From assembly GCA_948442255.1 (NCBI GenBank), contig CAOJRT010000014.1:1-38197 (forward strand): a stretch of 38,197 bases of DNA. Reading direction: 5' to 3'. A program made the translations under genes and the position numbers. Origin of the DNA: an uncultured Caryophanales bacterium. GTDB lineage: Bacteria; Bacillota_I; Bacilli_A; RF39; UBA660. The notes below the pieces were generated by a model that was not told where the DNA came from, made no database searches, and saw only the letters and a list, made by a program, of their open reading frames with translations. Positions 8,244 through 17,164 of this stretch are shown here, one piece after another (position 1 is the stretch's first letter; the number at the start of each line of letters is the position of its first letter).

Positions 8244-8260
8244 AAAAGGAAGTTGTAATT

Positions 8261-9415
8261 ATGAGCAGATTAGGTAAAACGAGCACAATAATAGGATGTA
8301 TAGCTTTATATTTATTAGCTTTTTATTCTTTCATTATTGAAAAATACCTAGGGTATGCAGAATTTATTACAGCTTCTTTTATGCTTTTAATTACCTATTT
8401 TGCCATATTGTTATTAGGTTATCAAAAGGATAAAAAAGGAATTCTAAAAACAAGAGTAAATTATATAATATTGAGCTGTGTTATTGTTTATTTTATTCTT
8501 GCCTATTTATTAGGTTTTTTCTTAGGATTTTTAACAAATGGTTATTCTTTAGAATTACATTCGATAGTAGACAATATATTTTCTCCTATCATAATCATTT
8601 TAGCATCAGAAGTCTTACGTTATGTTTTTATCTGTCCAAACAAAGATAAGAAAATAGGCATTATTTTATTAGCTATTCTTTTGGCTTCTATAGAACTGAC
8701 CTTAAATGCTGGAGTAATTAAATTCTTAGATTTTAAAACCACTTTTCAAACAATAGCAATGTACATTTTGCCAATTTCATTAAAACATATTGTTTTGACC
8801 TACTTAACTTATCATTGTGGATTCAAAGCATCTATACTTTATCGTTTGGCGATGGATTTATATTGTTATGTCATTCCATTTATTCCGGATTTAGGAGACT
8901 ATTTAAATATTGTCTTTAACATAACTCTTCCTTTTGCTATTTATATATTTGCATCCTCAGAAATACGTCAATACAATAAAAATCAAGCAGAAGAAGTGAT
9001 AAAAAAAGAGGGGAAAAAGAGAGATTTCATCACAGTTCCAGTTATTATTTTTATTTTTTGTTTTGCTATACTAATATCAGGTATTGCTCCCGTAACCATT
9101 GTAGGTGTGGCTTCAGGATCTATGAATCCAGCGATTAATAGAGGGGATGGAGTTTTAGTAACTAAAGCAAAAGAAGCAGATTTAAGGGAACAAGATATTA
9201 TCGTTTTTCAAAGAAAAGAGAAAAAAATCATTCATCGTATTATATCCAAAGAGGAAGTAGATGGATCATTCGTATATCACACCAAAGGAGACGCCAATAA
9301 CACAGCAGATGAAGGAACTGTAAAATATGAAGATATAATAGGGAAAGTAAATTTCAAAATACGTTATATAGCTTACCCATCCCTATATTTAAATGAATTA
9401 ATTAATAAAGAATAA
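8261..9415 (+). CDS. SipW-type signal peptidase I with N-terminal membrane domain
   Basis: A 384-residue ER/SipW-type signal peptidase, which cleaves precursors such as TasA. The C-terminal catalytic part (about 258-384) has a transmembrane helix, the nucleophile in VASGSMNP (Ser287), and His325 in IIHRII instead of the Lys of the P-type enzymes. TKGDANNTAD (Asp344, Asp350) completes the Ser/His/Asp arrangement of ER-type peptidases. Classic SipW is about 190 residues; here about 235 extra N-terminal residues form around six to eight membrane helices. That domain has polar residues inside helices (SEVLRYVF, LKHIVLTYLTYH, LYRLAMDLY), but I cannot assign it. It lies directly downstream of two candidate substrates. 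Confidence 0.88.
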   Translation: MSRLGKTSTIIGCIALYLLAFYSFIIEKYLGYAEFITASFMLLITYFAILLLGYQKDKKGILKTRVNYIILSCVIVYFILAYLLGFFLGFLTNGYSLELHSIVDNIFSPIIIILASEVLRYVFICPNKDKKIGIILLAILLASIELTLNAGVIKFLDFKTTFQTIAMYILPISLKHIVLTYLTYHCGFKASILYRLAMDLYCYVIPFIPDLGDYLNIVFNITLPFAIYIFASSEIRQYNKNQAEEVIKKEGKKRDFITVPVIIFIFCFAILISGIAPVTIVGVASGSMNPAINRGDGVLVTKAKEADLREQDIIVFQRKEKKIIHRIISKEEVDGSFVYHTKGDANNTADEGTVKYEDIIGKVNFKIRYIAYPSLYLNELINKE

Positions 9416-9432
9416 AAAAGAGAGGAACCAAT

Positions 9433-10080
9433 ATGAAAGACAGTAAAAAAAAGATATTTATTGTAACCTCTATTCTTCTTGCTTTAGGAATAGCTCTAAT
9501 GCTTCTAAATATAAAGGAAAAGTATACCTATAGCATAGTCGTAGTAACATTACTTTTCATTTTTATAATAGCGCTATTACGCCTATTTTATTGCTCAGGA
9601 AGAACAGAAGAGGATATATATAACAAAGTATTAAGAACTATACTGAATACTTATGAAAACATCCTTATAGACATCGACAAAGTTCCAGAAATAAATCCAA
9701 TAAATATTATAAAAGTAAATTCTTTCGAGAAAATGATAGATATTCAAAGGGAACGTAAAAAACCTGTTTTTTATAAATTAAGCATCAATTCCTGTCTTTT
9801 TATGATAATGGACGAAACAGAGGTTTACGTATATGTTTTAAGGATGAAAGCAGATTCTTATTCACCATTAGATGAGATTATCAAAAATATAGAAAAAAAT
9901 ACAGAAAAAATAGAAAAAGATAAACTATTACTAGAAAATATTGAAAAGACTACAGTTATAAAACTTGATAATTTAAAAGAGTATAAAATTTCTCCTATTC
10001 GTGAAGAAGATGTTTTACCTATCCAAAAAGATCAAATTATTGTGAAATTAAAAAAAGATTATTTAGGGAAGAAAAAATAA
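9433..10080 (+). CDS. Small membrane protein of the SipW locus, unknown function
   Basis: A 215-residue protein that I do not recognise. Two hydrophobic helices (about residues 7-25 and 33-52) are followed by a soluble domain of about 150 residues, probably cytoplasmic (GRTEEDIYNKVLRTI...). It has mixed alpha/beta character and a lysine-rich end. It follows the signal peptidase by 17 nt with a GAGAGGA site, so it is the last gene of the locus. The stop codon lies inside the terminator stem, so the transcript ends here. Confidence 0.65.
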   Translation: MKDSKKKIFIVTSILLALGIALMLLNIKEKYTYSIVVVTLLFIFIIALLRLFYCSGRTEEDIYNKVLRTILNTYENILIDIDKVPEINPINIIKVNSFEKMIDIQRERKKPVFYKLSINSCLFMIMDETEVYVYVLRMKADSYSPLDEIIKNIEKNTEKIEKDKLLLENIEKTTVIKLDNLKEYKISPIREEDVLPIQKDQIIVKLKKDYLGKKK

Positions 10081-10093
10081 TCTTTCTTTTTTT
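10054..10093 (+). terminator. Intrinsic terminator of the SipW locus
   Basis: A 10-bp stem (10054-10063 with 10076-10085) with a 12-nt loop is followed by CTTTTTTTTG. The stop codon of the upstream gene is in the descending arm. It separates the SipW locus from the giant gene. Confidence 0.8.
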
Positions 10094-10102
10094 GAGATAA
10101 AC

Positions 10103-10131
10103 TTTACAGAAAATGAAAAAATAGATATAAT
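10103..10131 (+). promoter_or_regulatory. Promoter of the giant gene
   Basis: -35 TTTACA (10103-10108), 17-nt spacer and perfect -10 TATAAT (10126-10131). Transcription is expected near 10138, giving a leader of about 23 nt that carries the site AGAGGGGG. Confidence 0.8.
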
Positions 10132-10160
10132 AGCACCAGAAAAAAGAGGGGGTGTTTCAA

Positions 10161-13100
10161 TTGGCAAAGAAATACACTTTAATTAAAGGAGCTTCTTTAG
10201 GTTTGGCTATAACTATAGTCGGCTTAAATGGATCATTTCAACTAGGTAAAAAAGAAAATATTCCTGGTTTTGAAAAGACGGAGGAAGATGTTATTTATGA
10301 ACAAGATTTGAAGGATATTCAAGAAAGTGACATGACGTTTGAAAATGAAGAACTATTTTCCTATTTATTAAAAACATATAATTTAGAAACAAAAGAAGAA
10401 GTAAGAAAATTAAAAGAAGTAACGATTGATAGCACTTTGACTAATACGAACCTAAACGATTTAAAATATTTACAGGATTTAAGCTCTCTAACGATTAAGA
10501 ACATGGATATTGACTTGGAAACTATAAACTACAATGTCAATTTGCAATCTCTTACAATAGAGAATGCAAAAGTAACACATACAGCTTCCATCCCAAACGG
10601 AGTAGAAACTGTAAATTTTTCAAATGTCACAATGACAGATGGGTATTGTATTGTTCCGTATTTTGCTAAAAGTGTGACTTATAAAGAGTGTTTATTTAGT
10701 GTATTCCATTTAAAAAATGCTGAATTACTAGAATCTTTTTGCTTCTCTGGTAATGGATATTTAGATTTAGAAGAATTTGAAAAATGCGTGAATTTAAAAC
10801 AGATTACATTAGAAAAATGTGGAAATATCACGAATGCAACTGTGTTAGCCAATCTTAGTCAGTTAGAAGAAATAAATTTAGATGATTATGCACCATGTTG
10901 GTTAAATTTAAAAACTGCAGAAAGTTTAAATTTTAATAACAAAATTGATACACTAGAAGAAATAGAAGCTTTAGAAAGTCTAATTGATAATTTAACGCCA
11001 AGTTATGGCTTAAACGAAGAAGAAAAAATAAAGGTATTCATTAACTATATTGTAGATACATTAACAGAAGATAGAATTCCAACAAAAGTGCTTAATGGAA
11101 TATCATCTAGACATTACTATTATCAAATGCAACCAATCTATAATTTTGTGATAAAAAAGGATAAATTAACAACTGGTGCCAATTTTAACTACATTGCCAA
11201 AGCCTTATTTACCCAAAGTGGAATAGAGGCAAAAATAGAGACAAATGGAGAGGATTTGTGGCTTAATGTTAGTGGTAGAAAAATAGATATTGTTAATTAT
11301 AGTAGATTTCATAAATATAACTTATTTGTAGACTTGATTTATAGTAGCTTTGATGAGTTTTCTTATGAAGAAGAAAAAATAGAACCAAATAGAGGACCAT
11401 TATCTCCTTATTATGAAAAAGAATATAAAATCGAAAAAAGAGATTTAACCAATAATCAAAAATCTAGTTTGGCTCTAACAATAATAGGAGAAAGCCTACT
11501 ATTGTTAATTTTATATGGAATAGAAAAAGATCCTTTGCTAAAGAAGAAAATGAAAATCATCTGGAGAACGTTACGCGAAGAAGTAGAAGGCTTAGATGAT
11601 TTAATATATGAAAATGCCTTTTACGAACTTTATGAAGCCATAAAAGTCAACGTAGATGTATTAGTAGAAGAAGCTAAAAAAGAGGAAATGGAAGGCAAAC
11701 ATGTAGAAGATAATTTGCTTGATAGAAAAGATGTTTTTTGTACAATGGCGACTAATATAAGTACTATGATTATAAAAGTATTACAAAGGTATGGAATTCA
11801 CTATAAGGGAAAACCAGAAGAAACGCAATTGGTTTTAAGTGTAGCAAAAGGCGTAGAGGAGTTAATTGAGAATACAACCTCTGTAAAAGATAGTGAAGAA
11901 AAGAAATACACATTATTAGGACTTATAGAGGATAATCTATTTAAAGAATTAGAGTCACTATTAAAAAGAAGACAAGATGTCCCATCATTTGAGAAAGATC
12001 CTTCTATTAATGATTTAGTTAATAGACTAAAAAAAGATATTCAAGAAAATGGGAATAAAGAAAAACAGAGATTGACAAAAGAACAAAAAAATGCTTGGGA
12101 AATTGTGCAAAGAATTGTAAATAGCAAACCAAATATAGAAATCCCATCAGCAACTCTACCTATAATTCCCCCTAATAACTTAGAAGAGAACGATGCTAAG
12201 AAAACAATGTTAGAAATCAAAACAATTCGTGAAGAATCGCAAAAACAAGAACAATGGATAAAAGAAAGTTTTGCATCTTCTATACGAGCACAAAAAGAAA
12301 GACTAGACGATATTTTTGAAGAAAAAAAGGCCATTTTAGAGAATAAATTAATAAAAGAACTTGCCGAAAATCCTAAGGTGGATAAAAAAGTAATCCAATT
12401 CTTGGTTGAAAATCCACATCTAGCAGAAGCAATTCATATTGAAAAAATAATAAAAGCATTCAAAAAACAGGAATTAATAAAAGAATGGTTAAAAAAGGCT
12501 GGAGCATCTATAAGACAAAAAGAATTAGTAAGTGTAATTACACCATTTGAAAAGCTATTAGCAAAAAATTTTTTAGACCAAATAGAGCAACCTTATATAA
12601 ACAAGATGGAGAATACGTATGCTTACCAAGAGCTAATAAGAAAGACTGTGGAAATAGCTACTGCTACAAGAACACCAAAACAATTACCAAGTGTAATCAT
12701 TCCTTGTGAAGCGTTAGAACAAACAAAACTTGAAACAAAAGAAAAACTGCTTCCAAGTGTAATTACCCCACCGAAAGTAGGTTACCAAGAAATAGAAAAT
12801 CTTTTAGAAGTAGTAAAAGAAACGATTACAGAAACCATCCGCTCAACAAATTCATATGGCGTTTTGATAAACAAAAATCCAAAGGAAGCAGTTTCACCTA
12901 TCTTCTCAGAAATAAAGCCAAGTCATTATTCTACGTTAAAAGACAATGCAAAAATGGCAGTAGAAAAGAAAAAAGAAGAGATTATTACGAGCGATACTAT
13001 TCTAAAAAAAGGCTTAAAAATACAACCAGAAAATAGTGGTGAGGTATCAACTTCTTTACAAGCAAGCCAAGATAATGGCGTCAAACAAAAACCAGATAAA

Positions 13101-16100
13101 CAAACCAAAGCATCAAAAACAACAAAGAAAAAGAAGACAACAACAAAGAAAAAGAAGACAACAACAAAGAAAAAAAAGCCTACAACAAAGAAATCATCTA
13201 AAAGCGATACTAAGCAAAGAAAAACAGAAAAGATAGCTCAAGAAATCCAACAAAGTACGCAAGCAGTTCAAATAACGGAACCATTAACAGAATTGTTCTA
13301 TACAAAGAGATTTTGGGCAACTTATAATAACTTAAAATGGTATAAAGAAGTAAATGATATCAGTAGACCAAAACAGTTACCAAGTATAACTCTTTCAGTA
13401 GAAGAAATTATGCAGAGAATTCCGGTTTTAAAATCCAAAATGCGTGTTTTCTATATAACACAGTTTATAGCAGAGTACCAAAATAGATTTAATACAAATG
13501 GTTATGTTAGTACTCATGCTTTACCAAGCATTCCTGTTTTGGAACAGATTATAGAAGAAGTAATCGTACCACAAGATAAACAATCAGATGATTTGCTTGT
13601 ACCAATTGAAGCTTTGGACAAATCAAAAATACTTGAAGAAGTACCAAGTGATGATTCGAATTTGAGTCAAGCTATAATAAAGGTGAAAGAATTGGAAAGT
13701 GAAGATGACCTAAATAATAGGACAAGTGCCACACTTTCTACAGATTATGAATATATACTCGTTTATAGTGGACCTAAAGGGGATAAATATGTCTCACTTG
13801 CAGCAGTTTTTAAAGAAGTGTTAAAGCAAAGGTGTAATTACTTAGTTAAAGAAGCAAGAGCTGCAAATCATACGCTGAAAAATCCACGAAATTTTGTGAA
13901 TTTAAAGCCAGGTATTCGTGATGAAAATACTGCTGAAGTACAGCTTGCAAGTGATGTGGCAGACCTTTCTTCTGCTACTGCGAGTAGATTAGCATCTATT
14001 ACTAACCAACCTCTTAACTTTCAAAGAGCTCAGGAGAGTAGTATTGCTAGTATGTTAGAAAGATTTGATAGGGAAATAAAAAGTTCTAATGATTTTTTAG
14101 GGAGAATTGATGCTCCTAAAACAGATATAGAGCAAATAAAAATCACCTTGACTAAAGATTGGAAGCCAGTAAAGGACTCACTTATCTCTTTAATAGAAAG
14201 TGCTGTAAATACTCAAATAGCAACTGAATTAAAAGGTTTATCTTTTAGTTTTGAAAGCCAAGGAAAGCAAGTAGAATACCAAGCAACAGTGTTAGATGAA
14301 ATTAAAAGTTCAATACATAAAATGGTGGAGGCTCAAAAAGCAAGTCAATTAAAAGTAGTTAAAATGGAAAAATTATTAACTGTCTATGACATATTAGCAG
14401 AAAAAGACAACATAGATAAAATGAACGATAAGTATTTAAAAATAAGTGATCAAGTAGATTTGGTGTTACATAAAACAGAGTATCAATTAAAAGCACTATC
14501 CAATTTACTAGAGCATACAAAAGAAGAAGGATTAGGAAGTAAAGATATGAAAAAGGTTACAAAAAAAACAACTACAGGACAATCTGACTTTAAAAAGCGT
14601 TTTGAAGAGCTAGATGAAGAATTTGAACTACCTTTTATTTCTTTGTTGCTTGGTAAGGAGGATAGCTCTCTAGATGAATATGAAGATAAAGATGACTTTG
14701 AAGAATATGATGAAGAATCAGTAGAAGATTTAAAGCGGGCTGATCCTAATCAACAAGAGAAAGAAGGTGAAATAATGGGAGATTTGCAAAAACAAGAAAG
14801 TCAAATAAATGCGGCCATAGAAAAAGAACAAAATGTATTAGCAGCAGGAGTTCAAGAAATTATGGATGAAGAAGAGCAGGCAAGAGAATTTATGAAAAAA
14901 TTAGAAAAAGATATAGAATACTTAAGAAGGCTTATGTTAATACCACCAAAAGAAATGACTATATATTTACAAGAAGATTTAGCACTAGAAATAATAAATG
15001 CAAAAGAATACTTAAAGCAAATAAGTAATTTAGAATTTGCAGTAACCGAAGAAATTAAAATTATGAAAGAAGAGATAGAGAAGATCATAGCGCAATATGA
15101 AACTAGAAAAAGTACTATTGATCATACTGTTCAAATAAATCAATCTATTGAAATGGAAACTATAGCATCTGTAGAAAATGAAACATACTCTAATATAGAG
15201 GAAAAAGGAAGTTTTAGTGAAAAACCTTTTTTAGAAGATGTAACAGTTTACCATCAAGAGACATTTACATCAGATAGTACAGAAGAAAACCTAAATATGG
15301 CTGAGATAGAAGATTTAATAAACTCAATAACCTCACTTATGAAAGAAATGGATGCAGGAAAATATAAATCCATGTATGAACAAACGGCAAAGGATATGTT
15401 AGCTAGCAAAATAGAAGAAGCTCATCAAATGTTGACTAACCTTAAAAATATAAAGGGTAAATCCACTTCTACAATATATCAACCACAAGAAAAATTATTA
15501 ATAGAAACTATCACAAAATATGAAGATTGGTTAGTATTGAACTCTTCTAATGAGGAACAATTAGTAGCTATACCAGTTGAAGAGGAAGAAGAAAACTCTT
15601 TATCAGAAAGTTTTCTATTGAATGTAGAAAATCTAATAGATTCTATAGATACGTTAATGAGAGTAGTAGACGAAAACAATGATCCTATATATATTCAAAA
15701 ATTAGCCGATCAAATTGAAGAGGCACGTCAAATTTTTGCCAGCCTTGAAGAAAAGGAAGAATCTATTTATAAAATACAAATGGTAAGAGAAGAATTAACC
15801 CGTATTATTAAAAGTTACGAAGATTGGTTAGAATTGAAAAATAAAGAGGAAGAAGAAAATAAGAAAATAGTAAGAGAATTAGAAAGTTATATAGGAAGTT
15901 TAAAAAGTGCCCTTAGCATTTTAGAAGATGAAAATCGTAATCCTGATGCTGAAGTTATAGTACGATGGTGCTACATGGAACCTGTTTATGAATATTTACT
16001 TGAACTACAGAAAAAACAGAGAATATATACTTCTGAAATACAAGGTTTGCAAGAGAAAGTTGAAAACAGTTTAAGCTCCCTAGAAAATATATTAAAAGAA

Positions 16101-17117
16101 ACTGCTGCAGAAGAACAAGCAGAAGAATTAGAAAAACTAAAAAATCGCTTAGAACATGTTGAATCACTTATGTCTGCAACAGCGGAAAAAAACCACCTTT
16201 CTACTTATGATCAACTCTTAATAAATGAAATAGATTGGATACGTACTTATCTAGATAATAATGCGAATGCCGAGAATACTTCCGATTCTGAAGTACAGAT
16301 AATTAACGAAAAAATAAAGGAAATTTTAAGAAAATATGATGATAGATTAAAACTTAATGTACAATCATATCAAAGTGGTTCACCAGTTAAAGAACAAGAA
16401 GAAATAAAAGGGAACAACAGCGATGCCTTTAACACAGGAAGAAGGGATGAAGATATGGACGAACTATTATCTAAGGAAGAATTAGACAGACTATTTGAAG
16501 AATGGACTAATACAGGTTCAAAAGAAGACGTAAGTGACAGTTTAGATGCTACTAGTGAACAATATGGAGATGAGGGAGAATCTAGAGAAGAATCTAAGCC
16601 TTTGCCACTTGCAGAAGAAAGTGCTGAAGAACGCGATTTTTCTTCACAAGAATCTTTAGGGGAACAACAAGAAGTTCAACAAATAAACGATATGAACTTA
16701 GAAGATAGAATTTTATCAAGCATTATGGATAGCATGAATGGGACACAAAATGAAGGTAGTCAACAGAAAAAAAGTGCACAAAAAGAAGAGCCAAGAGATG
16801 AAAATCCAAATAGTGTGAGTTTAAAAAATAGAACTTTTGCAAACGTTATAGTAAGCATGAATGGGACACAAAATGAAAGTAGTCAACAGAAAGAAAGTAC
16901 ACAAAAAGAAGAGTCAAGAGATGAAAATCCAAATAGTGTGAGTTTAAAAAATAGAACTTTTGCAAGCATTATAGCAAGCATGAATAGTACACCATCCACA
17001 GCATCAAAACGAGATATGCTAGAAATGCAAAGAGATATAATACAAGCACTTATGGACCGACAAGGAGTAAAAGCACTTATGGACCGACAAGGAGTAAAAT
17101 TAAGTAAGAGAATGTAG
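10161..17117 (+). CDS. Giant LRR / degenerate transglutaminase-like / coiled-coil protein
   Basis: A 2318-residue protein of unknown function. The start is TTG at 10161, because the AGAGGGGG site (10145-10152) overlaps an in-frame GTG at 10152. Parts in order: an N-terminal hydrophobic segment (about 5-24); irregular LRR-like repeats (about 75-250); a region shaped like a transglutaminase core (about 265-385), in which the expected Cys block reads GANFNYIAKALF and the His block DLWLNV, so it is probably inactive; a transmembrane helix (about 433-454); a very long K/E-rich helical region with recurring LPS(V/I) motifs; a lysine/threonine tandem tract (about 984-1013); an acidic patch (about 1500-1525); about five three-helix repeats (about 1576-2066); and 41-residue and 9-residue duplications near the end. 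No sorting signal is seen. It probably scaffolds the envelope or spore coat; that is inference. Confidence 0.8.
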   Translation: MAKKYTLIKGASLGLAITIVGLNGSFQLGKKENIPGFEKTEEDVIYEQDLKDIQESDMTFENEELFSYLLKTYNLETKEEVRKLKEVTIDSTLTNTNLNDLKYLQDLSSLTIKNMDIDLETINYNVNLQSLTIENAKVTHTASIPNGVETVNFSNVTMTDGYCIVPYFAKSVTYKECLFSVFHLKNAELLESFCFSGNGYLDLEEFEKCVNLKQITLEKCGNITNATVLANLSQLEEINLDDYAPCWLNLKTAESLNFNNKIDTLEEIEALESLIDNLTPSYGLNEEEKIKVFINYIVDTLTEDRIPTKVLNGISSRHYYYQMQPIYNFVIKKDKLTTGANFNYIAKALFTQSGIEAKIETNGEDLWLNVSGRKIDIVNYSRFHKYNLFVDLIYSSFDEFSYEEEKIEPNRGPLSPYYEKEYKIEKRDLTNNQKSSLALTIIGESLLLLILYGIEKDPLLKKKMKIIWRTLREEVEGLDDLIYENAFYELYEAIKVNVDVLVEEAKKEEMEGKHVEDNLLDRKDVFCTMATNISTMIIKVLQRYGIHYKGKPEETQLVLSVAKGVEELIENTTSVKDSEEKKYTLLGLIEDNLFKELESLLKRRQDVPSFEKDPSINDLVNRLKKDIQENGNKEKQRLTKEQKNAWEIVQRIVNSKPNIEIPSATLPIIPPNNLEENDAKKTMLEIKTIREESQKQEQWIKESFASSIRAQKERLDDIFEEKKAILENKLIKELAENPKVDKKVIQFLVENPHLAEAIHIEKIIKAFKKQELIKEWLKKAGASIRQKELVSVITPFEKLLAKNFLDQIEQPYINKMENTYAYQELIRKTVEIATATRTPKQLPSVIIPCEALEQTKLETKEKLLPSVITPPKVGYQEIENLLEVVKETITETIRSTNSYGVLINKNPKEAVSPIFSEIKPSHYSTLKDNAKMAVEKKKEEIITSDTILKKGLKIQPENSGEVSTSLQASQDNGVKQKPDKQTKASKTTKKKKTTTKKKKTTTKKKKPTTKKSSKSDTKQRKTEKIAQEIQQSTQAVQITEPLTELFYTKRFWATYNNLKWYKEVNDISRPKQLPSITLSVEEIMQRIPVLKSKMRVFYITQFIAEYQNRFNTNGYVSTHALPSIPVLEQIIEEVIVPQDKQSDDLLVPIEALDKSKILEEVPSDDSNLSQAIIKVKELESEDDLNNRTSATLSTDYEYILVYSGPKGDKYVSLAAVFKEVLKQRCNYLVKEARAANHTLKNPRNFVNLKPGIRDENTAEVQLASDVADLSSATASRLASITNQPLNFQRAQESSIASMLERFDREIKSSNDFLGRIDAPKTDIEQIKITLTKDWKPVKDSLISLIESAVNTQIATELKGLSFSFESQGKQVEYQATVLDEIKSSIHKMVEAQKASQLKVVKMEKLLTVYDILAEKDNIDKMNDKYLKISDQVDLVLHKTEYQLKALSNLLEHTKEEGLGSKDMKKVTKKTTTGQSDFKKRFEELDEEFELPFISLLLGKEDSSLDEYEDKDDFEEYDEESVEDLKRADPNQQEKEGEIMGDLQKQESQINAAIEKEQNVLAAGVQEIMDEEEQAREFMKKLEKDIEYLRRLMLIPPKEMTIYLQEDLALEIINAKEYLKQISNLEFAVTEEIKIMKEEIEKIIAQYETRKSTIDHTVQINQSIEMETIASVENETYSNIEEKGSFSEKPFLEDVTVYHQETFTSDSTEENLNMAEIEDLINSITSLMKEMDAGKYKSMYEQTAKDMLASKIEEAHQMLTNLKNIKGKSTSTIYQPQEKLLIETITKYEDWLVLNSSNEEQLVAIPVEEEEENSLSESFLLNVENLIDSIDTLMRVVDENNDPIYIQKLADQIEEARQIFASLEEKEESIYKIQMVREELTRIIKSYEDWLELKNKEEEENKKIVRELESYIGSLKSALSILEDENRNPDAEVIVRWCYMEPVYEYLLELQKKQRIYTSEIQGLQEKVENSLSSLENILKETAAEEQAEELEKLKNRLEHVESLMSATAEKNHLSTYDQLLINEIDWIRTYLDNNANAENTSDSEVQIINEKIKEILRKYDDRLKLNVQSYQSGSPVKEQEEIKGNNSDAFNTGRRDEDMDELLSKEELDRLFEEWTNTGSKEDVSDSLDATSEQYGDEGESREESKPLPLAEESAEERDFSSQESLGEQQEVQQINDMNLEDRILSSIMDSMNGTQNEGSQQKKSAQKEEPRDENPNSVSLKNRTFANVIVSMNGTQNESSQQKESTQKEESRDENPNSVSLKNRTFASIIASMNSTPSTASKRDMLEMQRDIIQALMDRQGVKALMDRQGVKLSKRM
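13117..13195 (+). repeat. 21-bp tandem repeat encoding Lys/Thr heptads
   Basis: About three units of ACAACAACAAAGAAAAAGAAG encode repeated TTTKKKK. The tract sits within the giant gene and is very basic, like a nucleic-acid or teichoic-acid binding linker. Confidence 0.85.
14885..16360 (+). repeat. About five divergent three-helix repeats in the giant protein
   Basis: Units of roughly 75-85 residues begin near 14885, 15295, 15610, 15860 and 16122. Each has a helix like IEDLINSITSLM, a middle helix like LADQIEEARQIF and a last helix ending in YETR, YEDWL, YEDWL, SLENIL or YDDRL. The pattern resembles spectrin-like bundles, but I read it by eye only. Confidence 0.6.
16731..16976 (+). repeat. 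Two 123-bp tandem copies (41 residues) near the giant's C-terminus
   Basis: 16731-16853 and 16854-16976 are near-identical 123-bp units starting SMNGTQNE and ending in RTFA.. plus a short helix. Partial versions of the terminal motif flank them (ILSSIMDSMN before, SMNST after). Confidence 0.9.
17046..17099 (+). repeat. Perfect 27-bp tandem duplication (ALMDRQGVK twice)
   Basis: 17046-17072 and 17073-17099 are identical 27-mers at the extreme 3' end of the giant gene. Perfect identity indicates a recent duplication. Confidence 0.95.
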
Positions 17118-17136
17118 AAATACTTCTCTTATTTTT
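17106..17136 (+). terminator. Terminator of the giant gene with GAAA tetraloop
   Basis: AAGAGAA and GTA pair with TAC and TTCTCTT (17106-17116 with 17121-17130, one bulged T) around a GAAA loop (17117-17120). ATTTTTG follows. The TAG stop codon is inside the stem-loop. Confidence 0.75.
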
Positions 17137-17137
17137 G

Positions 17138-17143
17138 TATAAT
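17138..17143 (+). promoter_or_regulatory. -10 box (TATAAT) upstream of the rRNA methyltransferase
   Basis: TATAAT lies directly after the U-tract of the preceding terminator and 22 nt before the ATG. No -35 is recognisable. Confidence 0.5.
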
Positions 17144-17164
17144 AAAAAAAAGGAAAATAGACAT

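Noticed and set aside
8600-8900. CPBP intramembrane protease motif (SEVLRYVF, LKHIVL) in the signal peptidase's N-terminal domain
   Set aside because: The spacing E-x-x-R differs from EExxxR and the later His/Asn motifs do not line up; too weak to call.
13036-13236. Lysine/glutamine-rich 66-residue ORF in another frame of the giant gene
   Set aside because: It is a by-product of the 21-bp repeat read in a second frame; no ribosome site.
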